Positions 8,777-17,257 of a stretch of 64,000 nt of DNA are shown piece after piece. This DNA comes from Cytophagales bacterium WSM2-2 (lineage in GTDB: Bacteria > Bacteroidota > Bacteroidia > Cytophagales > Cyclobacteriaceae), in the NCBI GenBank assembly GCA_015472025.1, contig BNHL01000001.1:1957501-2021500 (forward strand), in the 5' to 3' direction. The notes below the pieces were generated by a model, which ran no database searches, was not told the DNA's origin, and saw only the letters and a program-made list of their open reading frames with translations. The translations under genes and the position numbers were made by a program. Positions within the stretch are counted from its first letter, which is position 1. Every line of letters starts with the position of its first letter.

Positions 8777-10147
8777 GTGTACGCCATTGTTGATATCGAG
8801 ACGACCGGAGGTCATGCGGCAAGCCACCGAATTACAGAGATAGCCATCTACCATCACGATGGCTTCAAGATCACAGATCACTATAAGTCATTAATCAACC
8901 CCGGGAGGACGATTCCCTATTTCATCACAGGGCTTACCGGTATTAATTATGAAATGGTCAAAGAAGCTCCGGCCTTTCTAGATATTGCAAAGGAAGTTTA
9001 CGGCTGGCTGGAAGGCCGCGTGTTTGTAGCGCATAACGCTCACTTTGATTACAGTTTTTTGAAGAAGGAATTTGAAGATGCAGGAATAGCCTGGAATTCA
9101 AAAAAACTGTGCACAGTAAGACTCTCACGCAAAATTATCCCTGGTCTTCATTCCTATGGTTTGGGACGCCTGGCCGAAAGCCTGGGCATCAAGATACCTG
9201 ACCGGCACCGGGCCGGAGGTGATGCTTTTGCTACCGCTAAGATTTTTGATTTGCTGCTCAAGCGCGATAACTCCGGGGTGATTGAGAAAGCTCTCAAAAG
9301 AAATTCAGGCGAGGCGATCCTGCCGCCCAATCTTTCAAAGGAGGAGTATGAAGCGCTTCCTGCGAAAACGGGAGTTTACTATTTCCTCGATGCTTTCAGC
9401 CAGGTGATTTATGTTGGAAAGGCGATCAACATTAAGAAAAGGATTGCCGGACATTTTAGCGGTGATGCTCGTGAATGGAACAGGTCGAACATACGAAACG
9501 AGATTCATCACGTTACTTATGAACTTACCGGCACTGAATTGATTGCTCTTATTTTCGAATCACAGGAAATTCGCAGGCTTTGGCCACGGTATAATCTAGC
9601 GCAAAAATTCAGAAATGAAGAGTGGGGAATCTTCGATTATGAAGACCGCAACGGCTACCTCCGTTTTTGCGTGAATGTTGTCAGCAAGGGATCTCAGCCA
9701 TTGATTTCTTTCAGCTCGAAAGGGGATGCCTGGAATTTCTGGTGGGAGAAGGTGCGAGAGTTCGAACTCTGCCCTAAATTAAGTGGTCTTCAACTTTCAA
9801 AAGGGCTTTGTTTCAGCCATCAGTCGGGTACTTGTAAAGGTGCCTGCCAGGGAGTAGAGACAGTTAAAAGATACAATAAACGTGCCCAGGGTGCTGTTGA
9901 CTCATTTCATCAGCAAGGGGACTCACTGGCGATTATTGGCAAAGGAAGAAATGCAGGTGAAAACTCGGTAGTCTTACTGGACAGCGGTACTTATATCGGT
10001 TTTGGCTTTTTTGAAAAGCACGAGCAAATAGTGGATTTTCAGTCGGCAAGAAATTTTGTAAAACCCGGGAAGGAGAGTCGCACTGTTCAGAACCTGGTCA
10101 ACTCATTTTTGGTGAATCCCAAAGGGGCGGAGATTATTGTTTTTTGA
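8777..10147 (+). CDS. DnaQ-like 3'-5' exonuclease fused to GIY-YIG nuclease domain
   Basis: A TAA stop sits immediately upstream in frame, so the GTG at 8777 is the only sensible start and gives 456 residues. Residues 1-165 are a DEDDh exonuclease: VDIETTG supplies D6 and E8, NAHFDYSF the third acid, and HRAGGDAFAT the His and last Asp. Residues ~195-275 are a GIY-YIG domain (GVYYFLD... YVGKAINIKKRI) of UvrC/Cho type. The rest is a cysteine-containing C-terminal region (SGTCKGACQG). The protein likely works in DNA repair rather than as the replicative proofreading subunit. The 3' end overlaps the convergent glycosyltransferase gene by 14 bases. Confidence 0.9.
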   Translation: MYAIVDIETTGGHAASHRITEIAIYHHDGFKITDHYKSLINPGRTIPYFITGLTGINYEMVKEAPAFLDIAKEVYGWLEGRVFVAHNAHFDYSFLKKEFEDAGIAWNSKKLCTVRLSRKIIPGLHSYGLGRLAESLGIKIPDRHRAGGDAFATAKIFDLLLKRDNSGVIEKALKRNSGEAILPPNLSKEEYEALPAKTGVYYFLDAFSQVIYVGKAINIKKRIAGHFSGDAREWNRSNIRNEIHHVTYELTGTELIALIFESQEIRRLWPRYNLAQKFRNEEWGIFDYEDRNGYLRFCVNVVSKGSQPLISFSSKGDAWNFWWEKVREFELCPKLSGLQLSKGLCFSHQSGTCKGACQGVETVKRYNKRAQGAVDSFHQQGDSLAIIGKGRNAGENSVVLLDSGTYIGFGFFEKHEQIVDFQSARNFVKPGKESRTVQNLVNSFLVNPKGAEIIVF

Positions 10148-10910
10148 GGCCCTCAGCCTCAATCCTTTTATTGGCTTCGTACAACTTGGCATACTTATAA
10201 AAGGTATGGTTGGATTCAGCCATAGCTACCATTAACCCTTCGAAACCGTCAAAAATACCCCGTTTGATGATGTAGCTCTTAAAAAAGGCAAAGCTGGCGC
10301 GAAACAGGATTTTTGCTACGGAACTTGATTCACTTCCTGCATTCTGTTTCGAATAGATGTCAGAATAAGTCTGGATTTTCTGAATGGCCTCGTAACAATC
10401 TTCGTAAGCCTGGTGCAAGATATCTCCTTTGAGATGCATGAACTTTACATCACGATTCAGGATCACTTGATCATGTGGATTTTTTCCGCCCCACATACCT
10501 ATATTTTTATTCCACAACCTAATTTTTTTGTCAGGGTACCAGTTTCCTCTCCGAATCCACTTGTTTCCGTAGGTCGAAAGCCGATTCATCCGGTAAGCCT
10601 CAAAGGGCCAGGTCTCCTTCACAACAAGGATGGACTGGATAAGCTCGGTTGATAAGTACTCATCGGCATCCAGGGAAATTACGTAGTCGTATTTGGTTTG
10701 GGTTAAGGCGAAGTTTTTCTGCTCAATATGACCGTTGAAGGGATGTTCAATGAACCGGACGCCTTTTTCCTCACATATCTTTTTGGTAAAATCTTTAGAA
10801 AATGAATCTACTACTACGATTTCATCTGCCACTTGTGCCAATGAGTCAATGCATCTGGAGATACTTTTTTCCTCGTTGTAAGTAATGATGATGGCGCTAA
10901 TTTTTGGCAT
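10134..10910 (-). CDS. family 2 glycosyltransferase (WaaE/KdtX-like)
   Basis: The 258-residue protein has a GT-A fold: the opening ISAIIITYNEEKSISRCI, the nucleotide-binding VDSFSKD, and the metal-binding SLDADEYLS. The middle region (WIRRGNWYPD) and compact length match the LPS-core transferase group that adds a hexose to the inner core (WaaE/KdtX). It has its own -7 box, and its 3' end overlaps the exonuclease gene. It marks the start of the polysaccharide locus. It could equally serve the nearby polymer, so the acceptor is unknown. Confidence 0.85.
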   Translation of the reverse strand: MPKISAIIITYNEEKSISRCIDSLAQVADEIVVVDSFSKDFTKKICEEKGVRFIEHPFNGHIEQKNFALTQTKYDYVISLDADEYLSTELIQSILVVKETWPFEAYRMNRLSTYGNKWIRRGNWYPDKKIRLWNKNIGMWGGKNPHDQVILNRDVKFMHLKGDILHQAYEDCYEAIQKIQTYSDIYSKQNAGSESSSVAKILFRASFAFFKSYIIKRGIFDGFEGLMVAMAESNHTFYKYAKLYEANKRIEAEGLKKQ

Positions 10911-10941
10911 CAGGCGTTATGGTCGTCTAGATAAATCACCC

Positions 10942-10949
10942 CAAATATA
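10942..10949 (-). promoter_or_regulatory. -7 promoter box (TATATTTG) for the WaaE-like gene
   Basis: A perfect TAnnTTTG match on the minus strand lies 31 bases before the ATG at 10910. A -33 element is not evident. It separates this gene from the wecA operon. Confidence 0.45.
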
Positions 10950-11013
10950 AAATTTCCTTTTGGTTTTAAGGTCAGGGCTCTTTTTTAGTCATTTTAAGTA
11001 ATTAGGAGCCATC

Positions 11014-11121
11014 TTATAAACTAAACCTGAAGCAGGTATGATTATTTGGCGTGGGATCACAAATAAGGATGTCAAAACCAGGGGGTTCTAAATACGCAAA
11101 AACAGCTTTGCATTTGTTCAT
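11014..11121 (-). CDS. possible 35-residue peptide coupled to wecA
   Basis: On the minus strand the ATG at 11121 overlaps the TGA of the WecA-like gene in an ATGA junction, the same junction used by true gene pairs elsewhere in this locus. The 35-codon frame has coding-like content (FAYLEPPGFDILICDPTP, then NNHTCFRFSL) and ends at TAA 11014-11016. I recognise no family. It may be a real small protein or the front end of a truncated gene. Confidence 0.3.
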   Translation of the reverse strand: MNKCKAVFAYLEPPGFDILICDPTPNNHTCFRFSL

Positions 11122-12173
11122 GCTTGTTTCCCAGATAATTTTTTTAAAATCAGACGATCTAAGAAAAAGCTTAAGGCACCCGAAAAAATGACGATCCCGG
11201 CAAGTAAATAATTATCATCATAGGCCTTAAATAAAATTGCCAGAGCGACATAGGATATGTTCACTATGGCTAAAATTATAGCGGTTTTTGAGTGAGTCAT
11301 GCCTAATCTCATGATAGCATGATGAATGTGACTTTTGTCAGGAGTGAATGGCGACTGACCTTTATACAGCCTCAGAATTATAATCCGAAGAGTATCGCAC
11401 AGTGGAATAATAATAAAGCAACCGGCAGAGGTAATACTGGCAGAGAATTTTGCGGGGTGATTGCTGACCAAGTCATAATTCAAATTCATAAATCTAATAA
11501 CTAATATAGCCAGCAGCATACCAATAATCATAGCACCAGTATCACCCATAAAGATTTCAGAGGGCTCCCAATTAAAAACTAAGAAGGACAAAATACCACC
11601 TGCCATTGCAAAACTGAAAAGTGAAAACACGTAATCTTCAACCCAATAAAACCAGATTCCAAATACCAAAAGCGAAATTAATCCAACACTGCCAGCCAAT
11701 CCATCCAATCCATCAATGAGATTGAACGCGTTTGTAATGACAATAATGGTAAAGGCAGTAATCAAATAACTCAAGATTGTTGGAATTTCTGTTACTCCTA
11801 AGAAACCGTAAAGTGAATGGATACGGATTGTGGAAAACATAAGTATTATTACTGCAACAATTTGCCCTAATAGCTTGTGTGAAGCCCGAAATGGAACTAA
11901 ATCATCACGCACACCAATTAAAAAAATAATAAAAATACTTGCCATGGTGTAGCGTGTTGTTTGCCACTGATCAAAATCAAGCCATATCAAACTGGCTACA
12001 ATAAACCCTGCAAAAATTGCAATTCCCCCTAAGGAAGGGGTTACTTTTTTATGAATTTTTCGTCCTCCGGGAATGTCAACTAGATTCTTTTTAAAAGAGT
12101 ATTTAATGATGAGTGGAAGTATCAAAAAAGAGACGAGAAAAGAGGTGATACAAGCAGCCAAATTGACGGCCAT
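11118..12173 (-). CDS. wecA: WecA/TagO-like undecaprenyl-phosphate sugar-1-phosphate transferase
   Basis: This polytopic membrane enzyme (351 residues, about 10-11 helices) belongs to the MraY/WecA superfamily and would start repeat-unit assembly by moving a HexNAc-1-phosphate (usually GlcNAc) onto undecaprenyl phosphate at the inner membrane. Visible motifs are the Mg-binding VRDDL, NAFNLIDGLDGLAG and FMGDTGAM, and the cytoplasmic HIHHAIM histidine motif near the end. The frame extends to a TTG at 12194, but the ATG at 12173 is preferred. The Wzy_C protein gene lies upstream with a 39-base gap, so both are probably co-transcribed. No WbaP-type initiator was seen in the window. Confidence 0.88.
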   Translation of the reverse strand: MAVNLAACITSFLVSFLILPLIIKYSFKKNLVDIPGGRKIHKKVTPSLGGIAIFAGFIVASLIWLDFDQWQTTRYTMASIFIIFLIGVRDDLVPFRASHKLLGQIVAVIILMFSTIRIHSLYGFLGVTEIPTILSYLITAFTIIVITNAFNLIDGLDGLAGSVGLISLLVFGIWFYWVEDYVFSLFSFAMAGGILSFLVFNWEPSEIFMGDTGAMIIGMLLAILVIRFMNLNYDLVSNHPAKFSASITSAGCFIIIPLCDTLRIIILRLYKGQSPFTPDKSHIHHAIMRLGMTHSKTAIILAIVNISYVALAILFKAYDDNYLLAGIVIFSGALSFFLDRLILKKLSGKQA

Positions 12174-12212
12174 ACTTTTGGTTTTTACAATCAAAAATAG
12201 GCATTATTTCAG

Positions 12213-13400
12213 TTATTTGGCCACTGGATCGGATTGTTCTCCACGAATCATAGTAAAGACGCAAGCAAAGAAGTAGAAAAAGACGATCCCCTTTTGAACG
12301 TTAAGAAAGGATTCAGTAAACATGATTAAACTGACCATCATGAGAAAAATCAAAAACGCAAGAGACCGCATTTTTACTGCTCTAAGGAACAAATAAGTAA
12401 GCAGTATCAAAAAACACAACAATTCTGCCACCCCGTTGCGGGACCAAAACTGAAGGTACTGATTATGTGCATTGTAGGTGTATTTGATGCCATCTAAATA
12501 ACCAACTTTCTTGTACCCTTCGTTAATCAACGTCTGTTCGGAGCCGGTTCCCGCACCTAAAATTGGGGACATTTTTATCCCTTCAGCCACACCAGTCCAT
12601 AGTTTTATCCGGTCATCGAGTGCTGTCGAAACATTTTTGCCGTATTGGTCAAAGAAAGTACTAACGCGATGGGTATCAAAAAGATAATTCAAAAACAATA
12701 ATGTAAACAACACAAAAGAGACAAGCCACGCGCGTTTTTTTAATCGTATTATGAAATAAACGAACAGGAGTATAACGAAACTGAGCATGGAAATCTGGGA
12801 GCGCAGAAAAAAAACAATCGTCAGGCTGTACAATGCAGCAGCCCCGTAAAGCAATGTTAAGCGCTTGGGGATCGTGAAATAGTTTTTTTTGATTGATTCT
12901 GTGAAGAAGAAAAATAAAAACACAAAATATGCTGATAAATAGGCTGGATGTATATCTAAAACGGAAGTGAATTTTGTATGCCCCTCTCTCACGATAGAGT
13001 AATCGGCGGTCCAAAAAACGTTAATCCAGCCGGCTAAACTTACAAGAAAGCATCCTACAAAAAATGCCATAACAATTTGCGATACGGTTAAAGAGGATAT
13101 TCTTGCATGATAAATTACTATCGGAAATGCAATCAAAAACAGACCTCGCTCTAGTACCATCAACCCTGTATTATAATCGCCCCACAAACAACCGATGACC
13201 ATGATAGCGAAACTGATAATCAACAAAAGAAAGAGACGATTTTTAAGAAGATTTCTGTCAACTTTTTTTGAAGCAACCAGGTAAACAAAATAGCAAATGG
13301 ATATTATGAATGTAACAAGTCCGGTAATTCGGACAGGGAATGGCATTACTATAGCCAATATCATTACCAAAGAACTACCAATTTCAATTCTCGGTTTCAT
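12213..13400 (-). CDS. O-antigen ligase/polymerase family membrane protein (Wzy_C)
   Basis: The 395-residue protein has about 11-12 hydrophobic helices with a large periplasmic loop near residues 270-330. The loop ends with the signature ILGAGTGSEQTL... YNAHNQYLQFW, as in WaaL/Wzy_C proteins that polymerise repeat units or ligate polymer to lipid A-core. The loop His in NAHNQYL is the expected functional residue. It shares the layout of the protein encoded at 31566-32843 but is not close in sequence. Position next to wecA does not decide between ligase and polymerase. Confidence 0.85.
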   Translation of the reverse strand: MKPRIEIGSSLVMILAIVMPFPVRITGLVTFIISICYFVYLVASKKVDRNLLKNRLFLLLIISFAIMVIGCLWGDYNTGLMVLERGLFLIAFPIVIYHARISSLTVSQIVMAFFVGCFLVSLAGWINVFWTADYSIVREGHTKFTSVLDIHPAYLSAYFVFLFFFFTESIKKNYFTIPKRLTLLYGAAALYSLTIVFFLRSQISMLSFVILLFVYFIIRLKKRAWLVSFVLFTLLFLNYLFDTHRVSTFFDQYGKNVSTALDDRIKLWTGVAEGIKMSPILGAGTGSEQTLINEGYKKVGYLDGIKYTYNAHNQYLQFWSRNGVAELLCFLILLTYLFLRAVKMRSLAFLIFLMMVSLIMFTESFLNVQKGIVFFYFFACVFTMIRGEQSDPVAK

Positions 13401-13593
13401 TACTTAGTCATCATATGTTCACATCATTTTTACCGGAAGTTGTCCAAAATAATTGGTCCGACAACGAGATCAGAGCCGTGCGAAAGAAGATAATTATTCT
13501 ATTCTTACAAACTACATCTTTGTATTTAGCTTGGATTATAAATCCACCGAAACGGTCATTTGATCTAATGAGCAATACGGTTAGCTCTCCCTT

Positions 13594-14571
13594 TCAGTGT
13601 AGCACCTTTTTTCCCTTTGTATCTTTGTACCATTCTACCATTTTTTGAAGACCAGCAAGAGTACTAAAATCAGGGGTAAATCCGTTAGAGAATATTTTTT
13701 TTGCGGAGTGATTGGTTTGTGTACTTAATTTTTTTATTCGTGCTGATGAGATTGGGAGATTTTTTCCCGTAAGTTTAATCATAAGGTCAAACGGTAGGCC
13801 TGCTGCAACTCCAACGTTTCGAGGTACTGTTAATCTTATTTTTTTGCCCAACGCAGAAGCGATTGTTTCTCCGATAATTCGTGATGTAAGTTGGGGTTCA
13901 TCGGAATAGTTGTAAATAGAAACACCAGATTCAATTTTTTGACTTAGAAATAATGTAGCCTTTACTACGTTTTCTACATAAGCAATTGATTTGATGTTGT
14001 CAGCTTTACCTAAATGAAAATAAAGGCCTGAATCAATCTGCCGAATCAAATTGTACATATTAGCCGTGTTAAACGGCCCATAAACAAGTGCAGGTCGAAG
14101 AATGAGGACTTTCCGGTCAGGGTCTTCAGCAGCCCATTTTTCCAGTACCTTTTCTCCTGCCAGTTTGGATGCCCCGTAAGGGGAATCTGGTTCAGGGGAC
14201 ATACGCTCATCACTAACTTCTGAGCGAAGACCGTAGACAGCCACTGATGAAAAAAAAATAATTTTTTTGATGCTAAATTCGGTGGCAACTTCGCAAAGAG
14301 CTTTAGTTCCATCCTCGTTAGTATCGAAATATTCATCATGACCGATTCCGAAGTCATGATGTTTGGCGGCTAGAGAGAGTATACTTGTAATATTATGGCC
14401 GATAACCGCTTTCCTAATGTCTTCTTTTATGCGAATGTCTCCTCGTACAAATAGTGAACGCTGATTATGGCTAGGATTCTTGAGATCCAGATTGATTATC
14501 TCTTGATTCGGAATCTGATTGTGAAAATGGCTTCCGATAAAGCCAGATCCGCCGGTAAGTAGTATAGCCAT
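13594..14571 (-). CDS. NAD-dependent epimerase/dehydratase (extended SDR)
   Basis: This 325-residue extended SDR starts with the dinucleotide motif TGGSGFIGSH and carries the catalytic YGASK motif (SPYGASKLAGEK) with an upstream SSVAVYG strand. It belongs to the sugar-nucleotide epimerase/dehydratase/reductase group. The exact reaction (4-epimerase, 4-reductase or dehydratase) cannot be fixed. It is the last gene of a tightly packed minus-strand operon that begins at 18785: its ATG shares one base with the stop codon of the preceding GT2 gene. Confidence 0.88.
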   Translation of the reverse strand: MAILLTGGSGFIGSHFHNQIPNQEIINLDLKNPSHNQRSLFVRGDIRIKEDIRKAVIGHNITSILSLAAKHHDFGIGHDEYFDTNEDGTKALCEVATEFSIKKIIFFSSVAVYGLRSEVSDERMSPEPDSPYGASKLAGEKVLEKWAAEDPDRKVLILRPALVYGPFNTANMYNLIRQIDSGLYFHLGKADNIKSIAYVENVVKATLFLSQKIESGVSIYNYSDEPQLTSRIIGETIASALGKKIRLTVPRNVGVAAGLPFDLMIKLTGKNLPISSARIKKLSTQTNHSAKKIFSNGFTPDFSTLAGLQKMVEWYKDTKGKKVLH

Positions 14572-15320
14572 TAATTCAAAAAGTCAAAAAACTTAATAGG
14601 GTACTTTAAATAAAACTTGAAGGGATTTACATATATACCATTCTTTTGGCAAGATGATAAGTCTTCACGATTCATAATTAATGTTCTTTTCAAGCTACTA
14701 GTACTTTTACCACCAGTTCTCATTTTAACGAAAACTTCAGGGCAATATTTAAACTGAACCTTATGAACGCCCAGAAACCTTAAAATTAGATCAAAATCTG
14801 CACTGAGGGTAAACTGAAGGTCAAATTTGCCGTATTTGGTATAAACATTTTTATGTATGAAAAAAGTGGGATGTGGAGGCATCAAGCCATACTGTACACG
14901 TCTCGTGGAGAATACCCCCCCTTTATAGTAACGGATAGGGACATCAGGCATTCCCGTTTTAAAATAAATCAAATCCCCATATACGATACCGACGTTATCT
15001 TTTTCAAAAACACTAACAATATTTGAAATAATTTTTGGATGTGCGTATAGGTCATCTGAGTTAATTATCCCAATGACATCTCCAGAAGCTATTTCAATAC
15101 CTTTATTCATAGCATCATACAGCCCCTTGTCCTTTTCGGATATAAAATGGGCGATGCTACTGCCATAAGACTTAACAATTTCTTGGGTACCGTCCACAGA
15201 AAGACCATCAATGATAATGTACTCGATATTTGGATAGTCTTGAGACAGTACAGATTCAATTGTCTCTCGGATAGTTGCGGCACTGTTGAAAGTGACTGTA
15301 ATGATGGTTACCTTTTTCAT
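14571..15320 (-). CDS. family 2 glycosyltransferase (WcaA-like)
   Basis: The 249-residue cytoplasmic GT-A enzyme opens with VTIITVTFNSAATIRETI, has IIIDGLSVDGTQEI for nucleotide binding, and GDVIGIINSDDLY as its DxD-type metal site. The segment EKDKGLYDAMNKGIEIA is typical of colanic-acid-type transferases. One-base overlaps with both neighbours indicate translational coupling within the 13594-18785 operon. Sugar and linkage are not predictable. Confidence 0.9.
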   Translation of the reverse strand: MKKVTIITVTFNSAATIRETIESVLSQDYPNIEYIIIDGLSVDGTQEIVKSYGSSIAHFISEKDKGLYDAMNKGIEIASGDVIGIINSDDLYAHPKIISNIVSVFEKDNVGIVYGDLIYFKTGMPDVPIRYYKGGVFSTRRVQYGLMPPHPTFFIHKNVYTKYGKFDLQFTLSADFDLILRFLGVHKVQFKYCPEVFVKMRTGGKSTSSLKRTLIMNREDLSSCQKNGIYVNPFKFYLKYPIKFFDFLN

Positions 15321-16504
15321 TACCTATTTTGAATTACAATCGACTCAGTTATTATTTCACAAACTCTTCTATTAAAACTCGCTGGATTCCACTGGTTGAA
15401 ATGTTTTTCAGCGTTCCGGCTAAGCAAGTTACAGAGAGAATCGTCAGTCCAAAGTGCCTCCATTGCTTTTGAAACATCGTTCACATTTTTATTGTCAAAA
15501 TAAATAGCAGCATCTTTCAACTGTTCGGGCATTCCGTAAATTCTTGAAACGCCTACTGGACATTTAAGCGCAATTGCCTCTAATGGAGGAATATTGGTTG
15601 GACCAAAATGGGTTGGCATCATTAAAGCCCGTGCCCGCAGATAAAAACCTCCTAAGACCTCGTTTGGCACAAATCCAAGAAATCGAACCCGCGCGGAAAG
15701 CTTATTTCGAGTACAAAATTCATGTAGTTTTTCAAACTCATAATTTTTATGACCGGTAAAGACAAAATTAAGATCCTCAATCTTATCCCTTAATAACAAC
15801 GCAGCGTCTAACAGAATTTGATGATTTTTATGTGGCCAAAATTGCGCAGGATAAAAAATAAATTTTGGCGGCAAATTCAGACTCTCAAAGTAATCTTTAA
15901 AATTCTTATCTTCATACTGAACAATATGAAGTGGGGCAACATAGGGTAGTACTTTAATTTTTTCTTCATCCTCTACGGGGTAAGACTCAATCACCTGTCT
16001 TTTCCCCACAATTGAATCAACCAATAAGACTGAAGACTTTTTTGCCATACCTGAAAATAGACGATCTCTATACTTGCTTCTTCCGCCACCAGAAGCTTCT
16101 TTAAATTGACTTTCGTAGCGATGCATAAGATCATGAATTACGTTCACTGCACGAGTTGATGCAAACAGACCTGCCAGGTCCTGCGAGGGAAAAAAAATCA
16201 AATCATACGAAGAGTTTCCTAGTTTCTTAATTGACGTAAGCGAAAATAAAAACCTTAAAATGAAATCAGGTGTGCCAATGCCAAAAATTATTTTTAAAGC
16301 TTTTTTTAGGGTGGCAGAGTATGGTAAATGAATTGACTCTATCTCATTTGGAATTGAGGAGGCCCATGAAAGATCGGAGTAAAATACAGTCAATTTAAAG
16401 TCTTCCTTTGGGAGAGAGATAAGCGCTTCAAGGATTCCCTGGTTATACTGAAATGACCCGCCATTTGTGAATTCGATATCAATAAAAAGGCCGATATTAT
16501 TCAC
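15320..16504 (-). CDS. family 4 (GT-B) glycosyltransferase
   Basis: The start codon is GTG at 16504, overlapping the TGA of the upstream methyltransferase gene in a GTGA junction. The 394-residue protein has the two-domain GT-B layout. An N-terminal acceptor domain is followed by the donor domain, with FIFYPAQFWPHKNH opening it, RVRFLGFVPNEVL, and the E-x7-E-like region MMPTHFGPTNIPPLEAIALKCP that binds the nucleotide sugar. It probably adds an internal sugar of the repeat unit. Confidence 0.9.
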   Translation of the reverse strand: MNNIGLFIDIEFTNGGSFQYNQGILEALISLPKEDFKLTVFYSDLSWASSIPNEIESIHLPYSATLKKALKIIFGIGTPDFILRFLFSLTSIKKLGNSSYDLIFFPSQDLAGLFASTRAVNVIHDLMHRYESQFKEASGGGRSKYRDRLFSGMAKKSSVLLVDSIVGKRQVIESYPVEDEEKIKVLPYVAPLHIVQYEDKNFKDYFESLNLPPKFIFYPAQFWPHKNHQILLDAALLLRDKIEDLNFVFTGHKNYEFEKLHEFCTRNKLSARVRFLGFVPNEVLGGFYLRARALMMPTHFGPTNIPPLEAIALKCPVGVSRIYGMPEQLKDAAIYFDNKNVNDVSKAMEALWTDDSLCNLLSRNAEKHFNQWNPASFNRRVCEIITESIVIQNR

Positions 16505-17253
16505 AACTTTCTTTTACATATTACAGTTATATACCAGGAATTTCTAGTTGGTAAACTTTGGGTTAGCCAAGCATAGCTTTTTACAACACTCAGATCGCAA
16601 CATTCAGCAAAGAGATCAATCTCATTGAGGAAGAAATACCGCATAGGGTGTTTTTCAGTGACTATACTAAATTCTCGTGACGTTTTATCATAAGCATTTA
16701 CTTCGAAAAACACGTCTACAATAGATCGATTAAAGTCAATTGATGACTCTGAGACCCGAATAACGCGAAGGTGTTCGTCCTCCATTTTTCGGACTCGTGT
16801 ACCTGGAAGATCATATAGAACCGCTGGTCCATACCAGCAATCGAAAATAAAAACACCGTCTTCTTTTAAATGATCGCTTATGTTTTTGAAAGAAGCTTTT
16901 ACATCCTCATTAGAAGTTTGATAAGAAATAACGTGAAATAACGATGTGACAATGTCAAACTTTTTGTCAAGTCTGAAGTTGCGAATATCCCCTCGGCTAA
17001 AAACAGCATTAGGGATATTCCTATTTCTGGCAATATCAAGCATCTGATTGCTTAAGTCCATTCCATGCACATGAAATCCTCTAGAGGACATTTCCATTGC
17101 ATGGCTGCCGGTTCCACATCCAATGTCGAGTAAATGACAGCCCTTGACATCAAACTCTTTAATCAATGAATGGATATACTCAACTTCTTGTAAGTAGTTT
17201 TTATCCTTGTAGAGCAGATTATAATACTTTGAATAATCAACAAAATGTGCCAT
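16501..17253 (-). CDS. class I SAM-dependent methyltransferase
   Basis: The 250-residue protein has a Rossmann methyltransferase fold: motif I is LLDIGCGTGSHAME, motif II ends in VHGMDLSNQML, and FSRGDIRNFRLDKKFD follows. It has no membrane segments. Since it is inside the operon between an aminotransferase (5-base gap) and a GT4 gene (4-base overlap), a sugar or glycan O- or N-methylation is likely. The substrate is unknown. Confidence 0.88.
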   Translation of the reverse strand: MAHFVDYSKYYNLLYKDKNYLQEVEYIHSLIKEFDVKGCHLLDIGCGTGSHAMEMSSRGFHVHGMDLSNQMLDIARNRNIPNAVFSRGDIRNFRLDKKFDIVTSLFHVISYQTSNEDVKASFKNISDHLKEDGVFIFDCWYGPAVLYDLPGTRVRKMEDEHLRVIRVSESSIDFNRSIVDVFFEVNAYDKTSREFSIVTEKHPMRYFFLNEIDLFAECCDLSVVKSYAWLTQSLPTRNSWYITVICKRKL

Positions 17254-17257
17254 TCTA

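Noticed and set aside
13415-13648. 77-residue plus-strand ORF between minus-strand operon genes
   Set aside because: It is opposite the epimerase 3' end for a third of its length, and the rest lacks support beyond an open frame.
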